From Bifidobacterium breve (GTDB taxonomy: Bacteria > Actinomycetota > Acidimicrobiia > Acidimicrobiales > Ilumatobacteraceae): a DNA stretch of 6,183 nt. Made by a program: the position numbers and the translations under genes. A model generated the notes under the pieces. It was given only the letters and a program-made list of their open reading frames with translations, was not told where the DNA came from and did no database searches. Shown here piece after piece: positions 1 through 6,182 of the stretch. Numbering within the stretch: position 1 is the stretch's first letter; every line of letters begins with the position of its first letter. The stretch is from positions 1 to 6,183 of the forward strand of contig CAMBWL010000059.1 of NCBI GenBank assembly GCA_945871625.1, written 5' to 3'.

Positions 1-1
1 T

Positions 2-1249
2 GCAACATGCACGCAAGATGTTGCGACGACATTAAGAATCGGCAACGATCATCGCACCCCGGTTGTTGCCTGGGGTGCCGGTACTTCGCTTGAAGGCAAC
101 AGCACGCCTGTGCGTGGGGGCGTGTCGCTTGACCTTTCGCAAATGGACAAAATCCTGCGCGTGAGCAGCGCAGATTTGGACTGCACTGTTCAGCCAGGCG
201 TTCGCCGCAAGCAATTAAACGAATACCTGTCGCGTTATGGTTTATTTTTTCCGGTTGATCCGGGTGCTGATGCGACTTTGGGTGGCATGGCATCGACTGG
301 GGCCTCGGGCACAACGACCGTTAAATACGGTGCGATGAAACAACTTGTGATGAGCCTCACCGTTGTGACTGCGAATGGCGAAATAATCACGACATCGCGT
401 CGGGCGCGAAAAACTTCTGCGGGCTATGACTTGACGCACTTGTTTGTTGGCTCAGAGGGAACACTCGGCGTGATCACCGAGTTGACTTTGCGCGTGTTTG
501 GTATCCCTGAAGTGATAGCCGCGGCGACGATGCAGTTCGACAGTGTGCGCGAAGCAATTGACGGCGTGATTGAAGCGATTCAATTAAATGTCGGTGTGGC
601 GCGAATCGAATTGGTCGACCGCGAGGCCGTAGTTGCAGTCAACCGATATTCAGGCACGGATTTGCCGCATAAAGATTTGTTGTTGCTCGAGTTTCACGGT
701 TCAGCCAAATCGACGGCGCTAGATATTGCCGCGGCGCGCGAAGTGCTCGAGCGTCATGGCGGTCAGGGTTTTAAGCAAACCACAGATGAGGCCGAACGGC
801 GCAAGTTATGGCAAGCGCGACACGACGCAAGTCGGTCTTGTCGTGCGCATCAACCCGGGGGTCGCATTTTTTCGACGGATGTTTGTGTGCCGATTTCACG
901 GCTGTCTGAGTGCATCGAACAGACACAAAAAGATTTGGCAGAGTCAAAAATTTATGGACCGTTGGTTGGCCATGTTGGGGATGGAAACTTTCATGTTTTG
1001 TTGACGGCTGATCCAAATGACCATGCGGCGATCGAGCGTCTCGAGCAATTTCACACTCGCTTGGTGAAGCGTGCGTTGAGTCTTGAAGGCACCTGCACTG
1101 GCGAGCACGGCATTGGCATTGGCAAGGTCGACTATTTAGTCAGCGAACTTGGCTCAGAGGCCGTGAATGTGATGGCGATGATCAAGGCAGCGCTTGACCC
1201 GAATTGCATAATGAACCCGGGCAAAGTTATAGCCGAAACTGTTAGCTAA
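2..1249 (+). CDS. FAD-linked D-lactate/glycolate dehydrogenase (GlcD/LDHD family), 5' end cut off by window
   Basis: The frame is open from base 2, so the gene starts left of the window; the GTG at 110 is an internal Val inside a conserved motif and is not a start. About 415 residues are visible, against roughly 450-480 for the family, so only the N-terminal edge is missing. The FAD-binding PCMH domain shows GAGTSLEG (visible residues 25-32), GGV.LDLS.M, then a FFPVDPGADATLGGM stretch and GYDLTHLFVGSEGTLGVITE. The C-terminal oxidase domain has GHVGDGNFH (His codons at 971 and 992) and GEHGIGIGK (Glu codon 1103), the residues that bind a divalent metal and position the 2-hydroxyacid in this family, and ends with the usual DPN..MNPGK. 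The enzyme should oxidise a D-2-hydroxyacid, probably D-lactate or glycolate, and pass electrons via FAD to a quinone or cytochrome. Substrate cannot be settled from sequence; D-2-hydroxyglutarate is a less likely alternative. No frameshift is seen. Confidence 0.93.
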   Translation, partial: ATCTQDVATTLRIGNDHRTPVVAWGAGTSLEGNSTPVRGGVSLDLSQMDKILRVSSADLDCTVQPGVRRKQLNEYLSRYGLFFPVDPGADATLGGMASTGASGTTTVKYGAMKQLVMSLTVVTANGEIITTSRRARKTSAGYDLTHLFVGSEGTLGVITELTLRVFGIPEVIAAATMQFDSVREAIDGVIEAIQLNVGVARIELVDREAVVAVNRYSGTDLPHKDLLLLEFHGSAKSTALDIAAAREVLERHGGQGFKQTTDEAERRKLWQARHDASRSCRAHQPGGRIFSTDVCVPISRLSECIEQTQKDLAESKIYGPLVGHVGDGNFHVLLTADPNDHAAIERLEQFHTRLVKRALSLEGTCTGEHGIGIGKVDYLVSELGSEAVNVMAMIKAALDPNCIMNPGKVIAETVS

Positions 1250-1270
1250 AAAAGGGTCGTAGATTAAAGT

Positions 1271-1528
1271 ATGAGCAAAACAGATTTCGTGATGTACAGC
1301 ACACACTGGTGTGGCTACTGCAAGCGACTAAAAGCAATGTTGAACGCTGACGGAATTACGTTTACTGAAATTGACCTCGAGCAAGACCCAGATGCAGCGG
1401 CGATCGTCGAACGAGTGAACAACGGCAATCAGACCGTGCCGACACTTGTGTTTTCTGACGGCGAGGCGATGACCAACCCATCGGTGGCCAAAGTAAAAGA
1501 AAAGTTGAGCGCGCTCGCGGCGAGTTAG
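1271..1528 (+). CDS. mrx1: Mycoredoxin-type glutaredoxin
   Basis: This complete 85-residue protein is a small cytoplasmic thioredoxin-fold oxidoreductase. It opens with a short beta strand, then WCGYC with Cys14 and Cys17 as the redox pair, followed by a basic helix (KRLK). The TVP motif at 55-57 supplies the cis-proline that binds the thiol substrate, and FSDGEAMTNPS at 61-71 matches the end of the fold. The pattern W-C-G-Y-C, NGN.TVPT and TNPS closely resembles mycobacterial mycoredoxin-1, which reduces mycothiol mixed disulfides on proteins; that assignment is from family knowledge. It lies 21 bp after the dehydrogenase stop and could be co-transcribed with it; a weak AAAGGG lies at 1251-1256, rather far from the ATG. 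Its TAG stop overlaps the stop of the convergent hmuV gene. A NrdH-like role is less likely given the CGYC sequence. Confidence 0.9.
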   Translation: MSKTDFVMYSTHWCGYCKRLKAMLNADGITFTEIDLEQDPDAAAIVERVNNGNQTVPTLVFSDGEAMTNPSVAKVKEKLSALAAS

Positions 1529-2298
1529 TTTTTGCGCGGTCCAGGAATCACAACTGGGCCGGTGTCGTCGTTGACACGAATTACATCGATCTTGTGCTCG
1601 TAAATTGAACTCAGCGTTTCTGGCGTGAGTGTTTCGCGCGGTGTGCCCGATGCGGCGTGGCGACCGTTTTGTAGCAAAATCACACGATCGGCAAACGACA
1701 TCGCAACATTTAGGTCATGAAACACTGCGATCACGGTGCGCCCTTCGTCGACTAGCGAACGCACGATGTGCATCAGTTTTTCTTGCTGGCCGATGTCCAG
1801 AACTGCGGTTGGTTCGTCGAGCAACAACAACTGGGTGTCTTGGGCCAGAATTCGCGCCATTGAAACCCGGGCTTGTTCGCCGATTGAAAGAGTGCGATAT
1901 AGCCGGTTGTGCATCTCGGCGACACCGAGGCGTTGCATCGCGCTTTCGATGAGATCTTGATCGTTGGCGCCAAGTCGCGGACCACGTCCCATTTCAACAA
2001 CTTCGGCAACCGTATACGGAAACGAAACCGTGACTCGTTGCGGCAGAACTGCACGCATTCGTGCCAATTCGTGGTTGTCAATTTCGGTAATCGGCTTGTC
2101 GCCAAAGAAAACGGTGCCTGTTTCTGATTGCAAGTCGCCAGCCAAAACGCTTAGCAATGTTGATTTGCCGGCGCCATTCGGGCCAAGAATCGCCACGAGT
2201 TCACCTTTGTCGGCGGACATCGAAATATCGCACAAAATCTCTTTGCGCGAGCGAACAACCGAGACATTTTCACACTTGATAACTGTGTCGATATTCAT
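1525..2298 (-). CDS. hmuV: Haem ABC transporter ATP-binding protein (HmuV-like)
   Basis: This 257-residue cytoplasmic ATPase would power haem import with the neighbouring permease. Visible motifs are Walker A GPNGAGKST (39-47), Q-loop Gln87, ABC signature LSIGEQ (137-142), Walker B LLLLDEPT (157-164), D-loop VLD (166-168) and the H-loop His194 in VFHDLN. Length and order fit the FecE/HmuV family. The signature has Ile where most members have the first Gly of LSGG; the Ser and second Gly remain, and the family tolerates this. I start at the ATG at 2298, 8 bp after the permease stop, because the aligned family starts there; a GTG at 2301 is possible. An in-frame ATG at 2352 would add 18 poorly conserved residues and overlap hmuU by 46 bp, which is less likely. 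It is the last gene of the hmuTUV operon. A siderophore or cobalamin ATPase would look similar; the substrate call rests on HmuT. Confidence 0.9.
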   Translation of the reverse strand: MNIDTVIKCENVSVVRSRKEILCDISMSADKGELVAILGPNGAGKSTLLSVLAGDLQSETGTVFFGDKPITEIDNHELARMRAVLPQRVTVSFPYTVAEVVEMGRGPRLGANDQDLIESAMQRLGVAEMHNRLYRTLSIGEQARVSMARILAQDTQLLLLDEPTAVLDIGQQEKLMHIVRSLVDEGRTVIAVFHDLNVAMSFADRVILLQNGRHAASGTPRETLTPETLSSIYEHKIDVIRVNDDTGPVVIPGPRKN

Positions 2299-2306
2299 CA
2301 CAGGGC

Positions 2307-3341
2307 CTATGTCCAGGTGCTTTCGCTTGTGCGCATTTTGCGCAGCAACCACAAGAAGAACGGCGCACCAATTAGTGCAGTGAGAACACCGAGTGGCAAC
2401 TCAGCGGGCGAGAGCAAAGTGCGCGCAGCGAGGTCGGCGAGCAAAGTGACGATCGCACCAAGCAGGGCCGATGACCACAACAAATCTCGGTGCTTGGGCC
2501 CGAGCACGAGGCGCAAAATGTGTGGCACGATTAATCCGACGAAAGCGATGATGCCAGTTGCCGCGACGGCGCTTGAGGCAAGCAAACCGACGATTGCAAT
2601 TGTTTGCAGTCGCACTCGTTCGACTGGCACTCCGACATGCGCCGCCGACCGATCTCCCAGCGCCATGAGGTCAAGGGTGCGGGTGAATCTCGTGCTCAGC
2701 GCAATACCGATTATCGCGAGAGGTAAAACCACTGCGACCGCGCTCCAAGTTGCGAGGCCGAGTGAGCCAAGACTCCAAAAGGTGACGGTGCGAATTTGAT
2801 CGTCGTCGGCGATGAACACGGCGAGGCCGATTAGTGCACCTGACAACGCGTTGATCGCGATGCCCGTGAGAATGAGTGTGACGACATCCGTTTTACCGTC
2901 AACGCGCGACAAGCCGTAAACAACTGCAGTTGCCAGAGTGCCACCGATGAATGCAAAAACTTGCACGCCAAGTGTGATTCTGCTCAGGCCGAGCGTGATT
3001 GCTATTACTGCACCGACAGCCGCACCACCCGACACGCCGACTGTTGCCGGTTCGGCGAGAGGATTGCGAAACACACCTTGCATTACGACGCCAGCCACGG
3101 CAAGCGAAGCACCGACAACTATTGCAAGGGCGACGCGCGGCAGGCGAACATTCCAAAAAACAGCGTGACTAATCGAGGTCGAATCTGAAGTTGTCGCAGG
3201 GCCCTGAAACAAAACTTTGAAAACTTCGCTGAACTCGATTGTGTAGGCGCCGGTGGTTAGTGCGTTGATGACGACGATGACGAGGGTGATCGTCAGGACA
3301 ACTGCCACAGTTTTCGGATTAAGCCGGCGCATTTCGCTCAT
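2307..3341 (-). CDS. hmuU: Haem ABC transporter permease (FecCD/HmuU-like)
   Basis: This 344-residue inner-membrane permease forms a homodimeric channel in type II ABC importers. About ten hydrophobic segments can be seen, beginning at residues 11-29. Family hallmarks are RLPR (66-69), QGVFRNPLAEP (88-98) followed by a Gly/Ala-rich helix (102-112), the LGDRSAAHVGV loop (228-238) that contacts the ATPase, GIIAFVGLIVPHILR (263-277), and a C-terminal LPLGVLTALIGAPFF. These are typical of FecCD permeases and the FRNPLA-P sequence suits haem and siderophore systems. It starts 10 bp after the hmuT stop, with no clear Shine-Dalgarno; a second ATG three codons in (3332) is an equally possible start. 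Translational coupling with hmuT is likely. It ends 8 bp before hmuV. The family call is firm; the haem substrate is inferred from the partner lipoprotein. Confidence 0.92.
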   Translation of the reverse strand: MSEMRRLNPKTVAVVLTITLVIVVINALTTGAYTIEFSEVFKVLFQGPATTSDSTSISHAVFWNVRLPRVALAIVVGASLAVAGVVMQGVFRNPLAEPATVGVSGGAAVGAVIAITLGLSRITLGVQVFAFIGGTLATAVVYGLSRVDGKTDVVTLILTGIAINALSGALIGLAVFIADDDQIRTVTFWSLGSLGLATWSAVAVVLPLAIIGIALSTRFTRTLDLMALGDRSAAHVGVPVERVRLQTIAIVGLLASSAVAATGIIAFVGLIVPHILRLVLGPKHRDLLWSSALLGAIVTLLADLAARTLLSPAELPLGVLTALIGAPFFLWLLRKMRTSESTWT

Positions 3342-3351
3342 TGATTGATGC

Positions 3352-4419
3352 TCAGTTTTCTATCGTCAAGATTTTGAAGGCTTGTGCCAAACGAATGATG
3401 AGTTCGCCGGTTCGTGGCCCAAACGAGAATAACAAGTCATCGTCAATCGACACCACTGCACGAGTTTTCGCCGATGGGGTTTGGGCGATGCCAGGTAACT
3501 TGAGTAGTCCGTCGATGCCGCCGACAGACGCCAGACCGCGAGTGGTGACGACGATGATCTCAGGGTTGGCGTTGACGATTGATTCGCTCGTGAGTGGGGT
3601 GAATGCTGCAAGGTCGAGGTCTGTGCCAACATCAATGCCGCCAGCAGAGCGGATCATTTCGTCGGCGCCCGATTCTTTGCCGCCAAGCAAAAATACCGAG
3701 GCGGTGCCGCGCACATAAATAAAAGCGACTCGCGGTTTTGCAGTTGCGGGGTCAAGCGTGTTGAGTGCTTTATTGATGTCGCTCTGTGTCGTGTCAAGAA
3801 GTTTTATGCCGAAATTGCTGGCACCAAGCGCATTGGCGAGCAGTTTGATGCGTGGTGCGATGTCGGAGAGTTTCCAAACTTCGGGCGCAAGCACGATTGG
3901 AATGCCGGCACCACGCAGCTGTTTTATCGCCTCGGGCGGACCAGACCGGGTGTCGCCGATGACAAGTGTCGGTTTTAACTCGAGCACGCTTTCGGCACTG
4001 ATGTCATGGCCGCTACTGACTTTTGGTATTGCCGTTAGTGCAGCCAGTGTTGTTGTTGCATCGCGACCAATAATGTTGTCAGCGAAACCGAGTGAGATGA
4101 CTATTTCGGCGATCGCTTCGTTGAGCACGATGATGCGTGATGTATCGGTGATCGTGACTTCGATATCGTCAGCCGAGATCACCTTTGCTGGCAGGGTTGA
4201 TTTGCCGTCGCCGACAATTGGTAGTTCAAAGTCTTCAGCCGAAATTATGACTGGTCGAGTTGATTCGTTCGCTGGCTCAGTCGCTGGGGCGGTTGTCGAC
4301 GCAGTCGCTTGTGATGTTGTGTCTGTGGTCGCAGGGTTCGCACTGCAGGAAGAAATTAATGCGATGAAAAGTGGAGTGATCAACAAAGCCAGAGATACTT
4401 TTCTTGTGACCATAGCCAT
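3352..4419 (-). CDS. hmuT: Haem-binding lipoprotein of ABC importer (HmuT-like)
   Basis: This 355-residue protein captures the substrate outside the membrane and delivers it to HmuU. It has a basic N-terminus, a hydrophobic segment (8-22) and a lipobox ISSC with Cys25 as the lipidated residue, then a Thr/Ala/Ser/Pro-rich linker (about 28-55). A periplasmic-binding-protein fold follows from about residue 94 (SRIIVLNEAIAEIVISLGF) to the end, including the ESVLELKPTLVIGD and FGPRTGELI..LA motifs common in haem-binding members. His138 and Tyr235-x-Arg237 fall 97 residues apart; the haem ligands I recall for corynebacterial HmuT (His and Tyr-x-Arg) are 99 apart, which is good support for haem. It is the first gene of the minus-strand operon. 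The ATG at 4419 is used here, but an ATG at 4413 fits the candidate -10 (TAGATT) better and would remove two residues. Siderophore or cobalamin binding is the alternative. Confidence 0.88.
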   Translation of the reverse strand: MAMVTRKVSLALLITPLFIALISSCSANPATTDTTSQATASTTAPATEPANESTRPVIISAEDFELPIVGDGKSTLPAKVISADDIEVTITDTSRIIVLNEAIAEIVISLGFADNIIGRDATTTLAALTAIPKVSSGHDISAESVLELKPTLVIGDTRSGPPEAIKQLRGAGIPIVLAPEVWKLSDIAPRIKLLANALGASNFGIKLLDTTQSDINKALNTLDPATAKPRVAFIYVRGTASVFLLGGKESGADEMIRSAGGIDVGTDLDLAAFTPLTSESIVNANPEIIVVTTRGLASVGGIDGLLKLPGIAQTPSAKTRAVVSIDDDLLFSFGPRTGELIIRLAQAFKILTIEN

Positions 4420-4460
4420 TTCAATCTACTAGTGACATTCAGATTGGTAGAATTCGCGAA
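4420..4460. promoter_or_regulatory. Divergent promoter/operator region between hmuT and the exported-protein genes
   Basis: These 41 bp must carry the start signals for transcription in both directions. On the minus strand the only TANNNT element is TAGATT (4428-4423), which would place the RNA start at about 4415-4416, just before the second ATG of hmuT (4413). On the plus strand TAGAAT lies at 4448-4453. A 6-bp inverted repeat, CAATCT (4422-4427) and AGATTG (4441-4446), overlaps the minus -10 and abuts the plus -10. An 8-bp palindrome TTCGCGAA lies at 4453-4460. I see no match to the DtxR/IdeR or Fur box consensus. Shared iron or haem control of both transcripts is inferred. Confidence 0.5.
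4448..4453 (+). promoter_or_regulatory. Candidate -10 box for a leaderless transcript
   Basis: TAGAAT fits the actinobacterial TANNNT consensus. Seven bases separate it from the GTG at 4461, so the predicted RNA start coincides with or lies one base before the start codon. There is no Shine-Dalgarno-like sequence in front of the GTG, and no good -35 at the usual distance. Together these suggest leaderless translation, which is common in Actinobacteria. Confidence 0.45.
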
Positions 4461-5138
4461 GTGAAAATCGCCGGTTATGTGATGTCTTTGGTGTTGTCGG
4501 TGTCGGCAATTTCAAGTTGTGCGAGTGATCGATCGGCGAGTGAGACATTTGTTACGACGGTTACGAAGGTTACGACGACAGTTGAGGCCGAAACCTCAGT
4601 TACGACGGTGGCTACGGCCGTGACTACAACGGTGCTTGCTGTCGAGACCGTTTCAAGTTCGACGACGGTTGCTACGGTTGCGAGCACGACTAGTTCGAGC
4701 GTGGTCAAGGTTGCGCCGACTACGACAGTTGTCGCAGCGGGTCGACCCAAACTTTCTGTGAGTCAGACGAATAACCTCAACCCAAATGGGACATCAGTCA
4801 CAGTTCGTGGCACAGGTTATGACGTGAATAAAGGTGTCTATGTGATCGTTTGCACGCAAGCTGCACCAGGGCCGCAAGCGACTTGTATCGGCGGAGTGAA
4901 CATTGATGGTTCATCTTCGAGTTCAGTTTGGGTGTCTTCGAATCCGCCGAACTATGCCGTTGGTCTCACGACTCCGTTTTTGCCTGATGGGTCATTTAAT
5001 ATTGAACTCGTAATAGTCGCAAAAAGCGGATTATTGGACTGCGCCGTTCTTAAATGCGGTGTGGTGACACGGTCCGATCATTTGCGGTATACAGATCGAA
5101 CACAAGATGTTTTTGTGCCGATTTCGTTTTCGAATTAA
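4461..5138 (+). CDS. Surface lipoprotein with Thr-rich linker and Cys/DH Ig-like domain
   Basis: This is a 225-residue exported protein I cannot name. The GTG start gives a good signal: Lys2, hydrophobic 6-17 and lipobox ISSC with Cys20 lipidated. Residues 29-92 are low complexity, with about 23 Thr, 17 Val and 8 Ser in 64 positions; this probably holds the domain away from the membrane and could be O-glycosylated. Residues 96-223 look like a beta-sandwich: LSVS..NLNPNGTSVTV, GVYVIVC (Cys131), Cys142, then DC-x4-C (Cys194, Cys199), a DH (206-207) and D-x3-D-x3-P-x2-F. Four cysteines could make two disulfides. The next gene carries the same pattern. It is divergent from hmuT across 41 bp and is probably followed by 5178-5942 in one transcript. 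I infer a role in haem or iron capture at the cell surface from context only. It resembles Ig-like modules (neocarzinostatin-type or those attached to HtaA proteins) as I remember them, and lacks a recognisable HtaA domain. Confidence 0.85.
   Translation: MKIAGYVMSLVLSVSAISSCASDRSASETFVTTVTKVTTTVEAETSVTTVATAVTTTVLAVETVSSSTTVATVASTTSSSVVKVAPTTTVVAAGRPKLSVSQTNNLNPNGTSVTVRGTGYDVNKGVYVIVCTQAAPGPQATCIGGVNIDGSSSSSVWVSSNPPNYAVGLTTPFLPDGSFNIELVIVAKSGLLDCAVLKCGVVTRSDHLRYTDRTQDVFVPISFSN
4551..4577 (+). repeat. 9-bp microrepeat within the Thr-rich linker coding region
   Basis: Three tandem near-copies of GTTACGAMG occur here (GTTACGACG, GTTACGAAG, GTTACGACG), and a further GTTACGACGG lies at 4599-4608. 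The period is three codons, so copy changes keep the frame and would only lengthen or shorten the Thr/Val linker of the lipoprotein. It is probably the product of linker growth by slippage. Confidence 0.6.
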
Positions 5139-5168
5139 TTTTTATTCACCCCCAAAGAAAGATAGATC

Positions 5169-5172
5169 AAGG
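5169..5172 (+). promoter_or_regulatory. Shine-Dalgarno for the second exported-protein gene
   Basis: AAGG sits 5 bp before the ATG at 5178 and supports that start over the in-frame ATG at 5199. The 39-bp gap from the previous stop holds no hairpin, so this gene is probably read from the same transcript as the lipoprotein gene. Confidence 0.45.
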
Positions 5173-5177
5173 TTCAA

Positions 5178-5942
5178 ATGTCTAACTCAAAATTCGTGAT
5201 GCGCTCAGGCGTGTTAGTTGCGTTCGTATCGTTGTTATTGGTGGTAGTGCCGGCACAAGTTTCGGCGGCCGTAAGTGTGAGCGTGAGCAAAACAGCAAAA
5301 CTGACTGATCTTGAAGTTGTTTCGATCAAATTGGCAAGTGTGCCAGCGGGTCAGGGTGTATATATTTCGCAATGTTTTAAGCCAACATTGGGTCAGCGCG
5401 CCGGCACCGGTTTGATCTGCAATGGCAGCGTGACCGAGACGGGAACGATGATCTGGGCAACGACTGACGCGCAGCGTGGCTCGCAATCTGCGACTGGCGA
5501 ATTGGTGCTGATGTTTCGTTCTAGGTTTACAAAAGTTGACGCAAGCGGAGCGAGCAAGACATATGACTGCGGCGTTTCGAACTGTTCACTGTTCGTTTAT
5601 CGCGACCACCGTGGCATCACCGATACGGCACTCGACACGATTGTGCCGCTGAATTTCTTGCCACGCCAGACTGTTGCGCTTGCGAAGCTTGGTTTGAAGC
5701 GCAACGGCGCAAGTTACAAAGCGGGCGAGAGCATTTCTCTGAGCGCGAGCAAATTGAAGACCTCAAAAGGTCAGGCGATTTATGTTTCTTCAGACGAGAC
5801 GAGATCGATTTGCACAACAACTGGCACGACAAATGTCGTGATCAAGTTTCTCAAACCAGGCACATGCCAGGTCACTTTGTTTGCTGATGGCTCGGCGAAG
5901 TTCGATCAGATGATCGAGGTTTTGACGTACATCGTCAAATAG
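5178..5942 (+). CDS. Secreted two-domain protein, paralogous Cys/DH domain plus C-terminal Ig-like domain
   Basis: This 254-residue exported protein is not recognised by name. A Sec signal (Lys5, Arg9, hydrophobic 11-25) ends at VSA-AV, with likely cleavage after Ala30; there is no lipobox, and no transmembrane anchor or sortase motif is visible. Domain 1 (about 32-161) repeats the pattern of the upstream lipoprotein: GVYISQC (Cys66), Cys81, DC-x4-C (Cys131, Cys136), DH (143-144), then D-x3-D-x3-P-x2-F. Spacing from the DC-x4-C motif onward is identical in the two proteins, while overall identity is low. Domain 2 (about 166-254) looks like a small bacterial Ig-like fold: a Ser/Lys-rich strand, YVSSD, a Cys212-Cys230 pair and LKPGTCQVTL, common in actinobacterial surface proteins. 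It may be released or held through domain 2. A role with the lipoprotein and hmuTUV in haem acquisition is inferred from neighbourhood. Confidence 0.85.
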   Translation: MSNSKFVMRSGVLVAFVSLLLVVVPAQVSAAVSVSVSKTAKLTDLEVVSIKLASVPAGQGVYISQCFKPTLGQRAGTGLICNGSVTETGTMIWATTDAQRGSQSATGELVLMFRSRFTKVDASGASKTYDCGVSNCSLFVYRDHRGITDTALDTIVPLNFLPRQTVALAKLGLKRNGASYKAGESISLSASKLKTSKGQAIYVSSDETRSICTTTGTTNVVIKFLKPGTCQVTLFADGSAKFDQMIEVLTYIVK

Positions 5943-5968
5943 TTAGCTTGCGGGTTAACTAGTTAGCG

Positions 5969-5996
5969 CAAGTGCGCGCTTCTGTACGCGTGCTTG
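5969..5996 (+). terminator. Hairpin terminator after the exported-protein genes
   Basis: CAAGTGCGCG (5969-5978) pairs with CGCGTGCTTG (5987-5996) as a 10-bp stem with an 8-base loop, including two G-U wobbles in plus-strand RNA. On the minus strand those two positions become A-C mismatches, so it is built for the plus transcript. It lies 26 bp after the TAG stop. There is no good U-tract, so either termination is of the weak-U actinobacterial kind or the hairpin protects the 3' end. An overlapping smaller inverted repeat, CTTGCG (5947-5952) and CGCAAG (5967-5972), surrounds the palindrome TAACTAGTTA (5956-5965) and could compete with it. Confidence 0.6.
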
Positions 5997-6008
5997 ACCT
6001 TAGGTTTA

Positions 6009-6182
6009 TCAAGAGCGAAGAGAGAGCTCTTTAACAAGATTACGCCACCACTGGCCCTGATCACGACGGACCGTAAAATCAATGGAGTGTAAGAGATTAA
6101 ACTGCCTCGAAAGATCCTCGGAACTATAGAGAGAGATTCCATCTCTAGCAAAATGTACCTCCATGCCGGACATGATGATTGA
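6009..6182 (-). CDS. Possible 3' end of an unrecognised minus-strand gene
   Basis: A frame open from the right edge runs 57 codons to a TGA at 6011-6009. It reads like a protein: DGISLYSSEDLSRQF, then HSIDFTVRRDQGQWWRNL and a basic end KELSLRS. An ATG at 6173 would give 54 residues if it is a whole small gene. It is soluble-looking, charged, with no motif I recognise. It would converge on the exported-protein genes with the hairpin at 5969-5996 between them, a sensible arrangement. Codons such as AGA, AGG and TCT are more frequent than in the neighbouring genes and GC is about 44%, so it may be foreign or not coding. A second open minus frame (6181-5963) covers the same bases but runs through the hairpin and looks less natural. 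Confidence 0.3.
   Translation of the reverse strand, partial: SIIMSGMEVHFARDGISLYSSEDLSRQFNLLHSIDFTVRRDQGQWWRNLVKELSLRS

Noticed and set aside
110..112. GTG as the start of the dehydrogenase gene
   Set aside because: The frame is open to the left edge and the upstream residues include the conserved GAGTSLEG motif, so this codon is an internal Val.
2299..2352. 18-residue N-terminal extension of HmuV
   Set aside because: It overlaps the end of hmuU by 46 bp and does not resemble the family N-terminus; the ATG at 2298 fits the family length and operon spacing.
2317..2799. Plus-strand 160-residue open frame inside hmuU
   Set aside because: It lies opposite a strongly conserved permease and has an unnatural Ser/Arg/Pro-rich composition.
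4420..4460. Fur or DtxR/IdeR box
   Set aside because: No stretch matches either consensus closely enough to call.
4475..4750. Minus-strand 91-residue Val/Thr-rich open frame
   Set aside because: It is the mirror image of the low-complexity Thr-rich linker and has no independent coding sign.
5963..6151. Minus-strand 62-residue open frame with TTG start
   Set aside because: It runs through the likely terminator hairpin, has no clear start signal, and the other minus frame (6182-6009) reads more like a protein.
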